Of a DNA stretch of 64,000 nucleotides, positions 58,010-64,000 are shown piece by piece. The notes under the pieces are model-generated. The model saw only the letters and a list, made by a program, of their open reading frames with translations, did not search any database and was not told the origin of the DNA. Source of the stretch: Coffea arabica (lineage: Eukaryota > Streptophyta > Magnoliopsida > Gentianales > Rubiaceae). Numbering within the stretch: position 1 is the first letter of the stretch; the number at the start of each line of letters is the position of its first letter. The translations under genes were made by a program, and so were the position numbers. Location: positions 20,292,001-20,356,000 of the forward strand of contig NC_092312.1 of NCBI RefSeq assembly GCF_036785885.1. Direction: 5' to 3'.

Positions 58010-61000
58010 TCAGTCATTTGTATTGAGGGTTGTTCCATGAACATTACATCAACTTTGCTTTAGGTTTTTGTCTTGAATTTGAATCTTAGAGATCAGGATG
58101 GAAGGTTTTAGTACTGTAGGTAAGATTATGAATTAATTTGTATGTACTGGGAGGTAGTATGTTTGTGGAACCTTGGTGGCTGCTTTGAAATAAAGTGTGT
58201 TATTGGTTTGCTGTGAATTGTCAAATGTACATGCTAATGGCAGATTATGCTTGCTGTTGTAACTTATCTACATTTTGTCTTCCTCTTTTACTGTTCTTTC
58301 TAAGTAACTTTGGGACAGGACGTCAAAGCATTTGAAGAACCAGACTTACAGGCCAATACTCAAGTCACTTTTCCATACAACCGTGGCAGCTATAGCTCTA
58401 CTGATAAAAATCGGAATACATCTCGGCTATGAGAGTAGGCGAGCTTTTGTATCGAGTGTTCTCCTTCCCTTTACCTTGTAATATTCTACATCAAAAGCGA
58501 ACTTCCACTCACATAAAGGTGGCCATCACAAGTTTGATGATCACCCCATTGGCATCAACTATCAATTATACTGGTGATATCAGGGAAAGATGAAAGGGTT
58601 TTCAGTTCCAGTTGCAATTTGAGTAAGATAGATGTTTGTAATGCCTTATTTCCAAGAATGAATCTGTATTTATCCCTAAAGAAGATGATTTCAGGCTTCT
58701 ACTTTCCATCAACTCCAAAATTATTGAAGGTATAAATAAATAAGATTCTCGACAAAAAGCCCTTCATCCTTCGACGAAGATTTGCTGTATGAAATGTTTT
58801 AAGGCAATCCGCCTAATTTTCATGTTCCTTTGAGATGTTTGATGTCATGGAAATTTCTGCAACCATAAGTTGGTTTTATCGCCAAAACAATAAACAGCTA
58901 GATTAAACAAGTGGTGAGGTTATCACTGTCAAACATTTGAAGTCAAGAGTTCAAGTTAAAGTATGCACTATGCAGGGGAGAGATATTGTAGTAACATATA
59001 AGGAATGAATAAGCAAGATACAGAAACCAAACTTAAAATGGCGATGGTGGCAACTAAAGCAACTTCCCCTCTCTTCGGAAAAGCCATGCTTATGTTTCTA
59101 GTTTATCTTATTGGCAGGCGGTGAGCAGCGCGGTCCATCCAACATATGGTGTGTAAGTGCTGAGAGATACTTACATGTCAAGAACTCAAGTTCCTGATCA
59201 TAAAGAAATGCAAAAATAAGCAAGGATAGGGATAAGAATTTAGAGAGAGAGTTGAGAGGGAAAACAGAAATTGGATTTGTTATTATTCATCAAGCTTGGT
59301 TGTTACAATTCATCAGAGTTGCTTATATTCAGCTCATTTCCACCGACTTAGTAATGCATCAGCATTCTAACTAACTCTACTGGCAGTTATTAATTTTTAA
59401 CTATGTACTGCTAAGGTCCTCAAAACTCATTAAATTGATGTTAAGTCCTCATGTGCCTGACATTACACTAGAAAATTTTTATTTATCTATTATCAATGTA
59501 AGCCACGGTTGAGATTCACTTTAGCAAATTTTTTTCTTTTTTCATGGGTAATATTAATTAATAAGTGTCATCCATGCACAGAATAATACAACAGACCAAG
59601 CTGATGACAAAAAAAGTATTAAAATATTAAAATGTCCCTTGGTCCTTCCCACCGAATTGTCACCAAATGCATCTATATATGAATTACGAATATATTTTTC
59701 TCTACATCATCCCACAGACTACAAAAAATGAGGCGTATTTACCGTCCACCAAAGGCAAGGGTAAGCAAAATTCCCTTTTCAGGATATGTGAAAAGACAAA
59801 CTGACATTTCAAAAGTATCATCTTGCTCGTTATGTAACATAGCTTCTTGTTTTCACCATCAGAGTTTTGGAATCCTATTTGTACATGAGTTTTTGTAAAG
59901 GCAAGAGTTCCAATGAAGATGAAATAAAAAAAGAGCTTAATTTTTGTGAGTTTCAATGTATAGATAAAAATTTTTCAAATGAATTGTGGATTAAAAGTAC
60001 ACTGAAACGTGAGGAAGAATAAATTGATAAAATTGAGTCCTTATTGATTGATTTTGACCCAATTGTGAGCGGTGATATGGTTTTTTTTTTTTTTTAATTT
60101 TGTTGATTTGTTAAAGACCAAGTTAAAAAAAAAAAAGGTGACAAACAAAGAATAACGTTTATAAATATCTTATTGAAAGATAGTGGGACAAGACTCCATA
60201 ATTATGAGGCAATAGTTATAATTTCTGCATATATATAATTCATAGATTTTCAGAGGGACAGAGGTAGAATAACCTTACTGCCCCAATGTATCTCGGTCCC
60301 TGTCTAGCCATACACTTCAGCAAATGAAACCATAAAGATTTAGGTGGACAGCAATAGAACATTTGTAATTACTTGTCAACAACTCTAGTATATTTTAAAC
60401 AAATTTTGCATTTTTTACTATTACAATATGTTCTTTTATACATTACATACATCTTTTGTTTCTGATAATTTAAATTAGTAAAAAAAAATTTGTATATTTT
60501 CTTTAAGTATTATATGAATGTGTTTATTTTGTTATTAGACTTATGTTAGATTATCTATTTCTACTATTCAAAATTTCATGTTTATATTTGTGTGCCTTAG
60601 TTTGTGACGGTTGGGGTTCTTTGACTGAAAAACTTGACCTTTGAGATGGCTTGGGTAGAGTGATAGGTTGGTAAGTGTAAAAACATGTAGAATTATTAAT
60701 TAATGTGGCCTTTGATATTAGATAGCTAGTTTTTTTCTTTTTAAAGTGTATAAGTGGGAGGGTTCAATCAGGAGAGTTCTCATTTGCACTTCCTTTTCTT
60801 ATACCATCTAACCCATTCCATAAAATATATATATAGAATTATTGCGGTAGCTTTTGATATTAAATAGCTAGTCTTTTTTTTTTAGTGTAAGTGGGAGACC
60901 TCTCACTTCCCCCGCTTACACTCTTTCCCCTATACCTTTCAACCCATTTCTCCCTCCTATATTAGTTAGCTAGTCTTTGTGCTCTTAAAGTATTTTTCTA

Positions 61001-63620
61001 TGTCCATCCGGATTATTCATTTTTGCTCGTAGGCTTTTTGACAGTAATTTTGTTGTATTGATATGTCAAGTCTTGGTTGGTTTCGCTTTGTTACATGACG
61101 GAGCCTTGTTTTAGTCCTTAGATTGACTATGGCTAAGTTCCAGTAATTCGTTCCTTGGCACTTCCGAAAGCTTATTTATTTTCGTAATTGTTGTTTTTTC
61201 TGTAGCTCTTTCATTAGCCTTCTTGTGCTGCTCCTTTAGTTGCTTGAAGAGGATGAAGTGGATTGTTGTTCATTGTTGCTTTATGTTGCCGAGGCTCAAC
61301 TAGCCTCCGTTTCTTTTGACATTTTTAATGCTCTTTCTGGAGTTGCAAATGCTATCCTGTGGGCTGCTAGGTTAAGTTGGAAATGAAAAACTTGTTTACA
61401 CAATCACTCATATCTCATGTTATTGAGAGGGGCCAATGGTACTACCTTTTATATACAAATTACTAAAGGAAGTGCAAGATTCAATTATGCATTGAAAAGG
61501 AACTAAAACATCAGAATTGCAAAATACAAATTTCGCATTTAGATTTAAAACGAACCTTACTAAAGGAGAATTGACTTGCAAAACCAAAATAATAGAAGAC
61601 TTAATGAATATCAAAGAGATCAAACCAAAATAAATAAATACACCATGGTAACAGGATAAAGAGGCAAAAAAAAGAAAAATGATAAACGCTAAATAAAATA
61701 TAATTAATGAAAAAAAATTAAGTCCATATATGGCAGCTTGAATCAGGGAAAAAAACAGGAATAAAAAAAATATATAATATACTAGATAGCAAGAGTAGAG
61801 ATAAAAGATCTATTGTCTATGCTTCTTCTAAAAAAAGAGATGATCATGAATCATGATTTTTGAACAAAAGAAATATTCATTCTCGTGTAAAAAAACATAC
61901 ATCTAGTTAATAATAGAGGAAGGAGGAAAAGATGCACTGATTGAGTGGGAGGATGAAATGCAAAGAAAAATTACGATGAAGGAAAAGAAAAAGGGGAAAA
62001 GCAAAATTTTGAATTAAAGAGTTAAAATTGATAGAGGAAGAAGTGACAACATAAATCAATTAATTGTTATGATACCTTTTCATGATTAACAATAATCATC
62101 TAAAACAATAGTAAGAAAATAATCTTAGCATAATTAATTTTAAAAAAATTTTTAAGGGCAAAAAAGAAAGATGAAGAAAAAAGAGGAAGATAAGGATTGA
62201 AGGCAAAAGCAGAAAGAGAAAGAAGAAAAGAATTCGGAGGAGAGTTGTTTATGATTTTTGGCTACTGAAAGAAAGTAGTGGAGCAAAAATTCAACTTAAA
62301 ATGAAAACTACCACTTGTCAAAAGAAGAGACTATACACATGGCAAAAAGCGAGATTGCTACAGTAACCTCTCTCTTTTTTTTTATCCAAGGCATGCAAGG
62401 CAGAGTAGAAAAGGATGAAAACTCATCTGCAATTAACATCCTCAATTGCTTAATAATGGTATTAGCATCAATATATACTCGAGAACATTAATTTGCGATC
62501 ATCTAGCTAGTCTCCTATGTATTTGTATAATTGCGGTTAGCCCGTTGCAGATGTTCAAGGAGAGCCTGCACTGCTTTCAATTAGGCTTTCCTTGAAAGAC
62601 TGCAGTGGAGTAGTAGTAGTAACTTCATCATCAGCCTTCACAGTCTCGAGGAGTTATTCCCTTCGGGAATATCATCCCAGAAAATACCGTCCAAATATTT
62701 CGCACTTAAAGAGAGTGGCCAGCCACCTTTATGGCTTTAACCTGCAGCTTTCTGATTCATAAATACTAGCATTCCTTGTCTTCCTACAAACCAAAGCCTT
62801 CTGCCAAACTTTTTATCATCCTAGCCAAAGCAAAACTGTAACCTGCCATGACGCATGCTGGTAACTCCGCTTTCAGTAGAATGTGGCACAAGTGTCATCA
62901 AAATGGGTAAGAAAGAAGATGGAATATGAAGAGGCCGAATAAGCAAACCCAACAGATATGGTAGGGAGAGGATAGCGCAGGATCTGCAAATGCACACCTT
63001 AGTTAATCGGCTTATCTGTTGTATCCAAAGACAGTCAAATCATCATGAATGTGAAGATTCACAAACTTCTGTTATCTCTATTGTACTATTGTCCCTTGTC
63101 TCCCTCTTTGCGGGTAGTAGGGTGCAAGAAATGAACTAAGCATAACAAAGAGAGACTTAAATATCATCAAAAACTTACTTAAGGCATCATGAATCAACAT
63201 ATAGCATCAGAAGTGAACCACAACAATAACATCCAATCAAGTGGTCAGCAACAAAAGGTCAAATGCCAAACTATCCTGATGCAAAAGAAAAACTCTAATC
63301 CTATCCCTTCAAGTGTAAATTCGAAATAAAGCACAGATTTCTAAGGTTTTGCTGGTATTCTAAAGGACAGCTTAATCCTAGTAAAGCCTGGGTGTGTAAA
63401 TCCTAGGTTATCTTTGTCCTATATCTAAGAATCAATTTTTAGGTTTTTTTATCTTTAAAAACAAACCCTATTCCAGCTATCATCAGGATCAGATTAAATC
63501 CATTAAACTCAAGATCTCCTACACCAAAGTGGTGTTGAACAACATAGATTATTTGGGAATGCATTTCTCATCAATAATTACTCACATGATGGGACTAAGA
63601 ATCAAAGTATTGGAAGCAGC
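58010..63620. other. Gene-poor region
   Basis: 3' flank of RBL10, then AT-rich DNA. 58980-59400 has a GAGAGAGAGTTGAGAGG-type tract followed by attattcatcaagcttgg and ttgttacaattcatcagagt, reminiscent of a Copia-type LTR fragment, but the borders are not definable. An 84-codon minus-strand frame at 59702-59956 begins with a hydrophobic leader but matches no family I know. 60700-60970 has a diverged duplicate of atattagatagctagttttt and gtgggag motifs. 62570-63620 may be 3' exons or UTR of the minus-strand gene at the window end. Confidence 0.4.
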
Positions 63621-63627
63621 AACTTAC

Positions 63628-64000
63628 ACATAGAGGAAGCTGAGATTGAGGGCAATGAGTGTGGTGGCGACGCCAATCTTCTGCCATTTTCATTTTCCCA
63701 GCCACGACCAGAACCAAAAGATACTACAGGTAAAGGAGAAGGGCCAGTCTGTGCTATAGATCCTGTGGAAGGAGTAGAAGAACTTGGTGATAAATTAGGA
63801 CTAGGTGGATGGGCATGAGAGATTGGTGAATAACTTGGAGAAAGCCCAGAACGACACTTTGGGTCATTTTCTGCTGGTAAAGGTGCAGAAAAATAGTCAA
63901 GATCATTCTCTGGGCTTGGATCAGAAGGTGCATATACATCAAAGTTAGAGCAAGGTGCTGAAAGAGGAAAGTTGGGCACAGGAGCTGGAGGATCAGATCC
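63628..64000 (-). CDS. Partial Pro/Ser-rich protein gene (runs off the window)
   Basis: The minus-strand frame is open from the window edge to a strong donor (atgt|gtaagt) at 63627. The peptide is Pro/Ser-rich with repeated PSP/SPS and acidic patches: VPNFPLSAPCSNFDVYAPSD, PENDLDYFSAPLPAEND, SYSPISHAHPPSPNLSPSSS, PLPVVSFGSGRGWENENG. It has two cysteines and no recognised domain. A possible following exon starts at an acceptor near 62988 and would add about 28 residues with a hydrophobic end, but this is weak. The start and most of the gene lie beyond 64000. Family not recognised; a cell-wall or surface-protein linker is one possibility, an intrinsically disordered regulator another. Confidence 0.5.

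Noticed and set aside
58980-59400. Solo LTR of a Copia-type element
   Set aside because: Texture is suggestive (GAGAGAG, attattcatcaagc), but I could not define TG...CA ends or a target duplication, so it is only noted in the region entry.

Overview
This window is nuclear DNA from a flowering plant, most likely a eudicot. Its genes have many short exons with GT-AG introns in AT-rich DNA. The proteins are plant types: plantacyanin, fibrillin, thaumatin-like, RETICULATA-related, DUF639 and a plastid rhomboid. Both U2 snRNA genes have plant-type promoters, and the spacers carry plant MITEs. Several element families resemble those I associate with asterids, but I cannot name the species.

Layout. 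1-2588 (+): last exons of a sterol-glucosyltransferase-like UGT. 4734-5663 (+): two-exon plantacyanin, followed at 7447-8135 by a decayed plantacyanin copy. 8461-8541: tRNA-Glu pseudogene, next to SINE-like repeats. 9708-9904 (-): U2 snRNA. 10619-13621 (+): first FBN3-type fibrillin. 13.6-16.6 kb: hAT-like and other MITEs. 16721-20104 (+): plastid patatin-like lipase. 22322-22518 (+): second U2 snRNA. 22899-26268 (-): second FBN3-type fibrillin. 26.3-28.7 kb: nested MITEs. 28766-38718 (+): 11-exon DUF639 membrane protein. 39576-40469 (-): thaumatin-like protein. 41254-42081 (-): intronless ELO elongase. 44650-49667 (-): RETICULATA-related plastid protein. 50553-51066: second hAT-like MITE with a perfect 8-bp target duplication. 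51535-52419 (+): RING-H2 E3 ligase. 53.78-54.48 kb: fold-back element. 54691-58007 (+): plastid rhomboid RBL10. About 58-63.6 kb: gene-poor. 63628-64000 (-): part of a Pro/Ser-rich protein gene that runs off the window.

The genes do not form an operon-like pathway. Many of the products (two fibrillins, patatin-like lipase, RER protein, RBL10 and possibly DUF639) are predicted to act in plastids, and several touch lipids (fibrillins, lipase, ELO, sterol UGT, RBL10). I take this as loose thematic clustering. I found no clear new biological system. The points most worth a second look are the two U2 genes with matched promoters near two inverted fibrillin paralogs, the decayed plantacyanin copy, and the exactly bounded MITEs with internal duplications.
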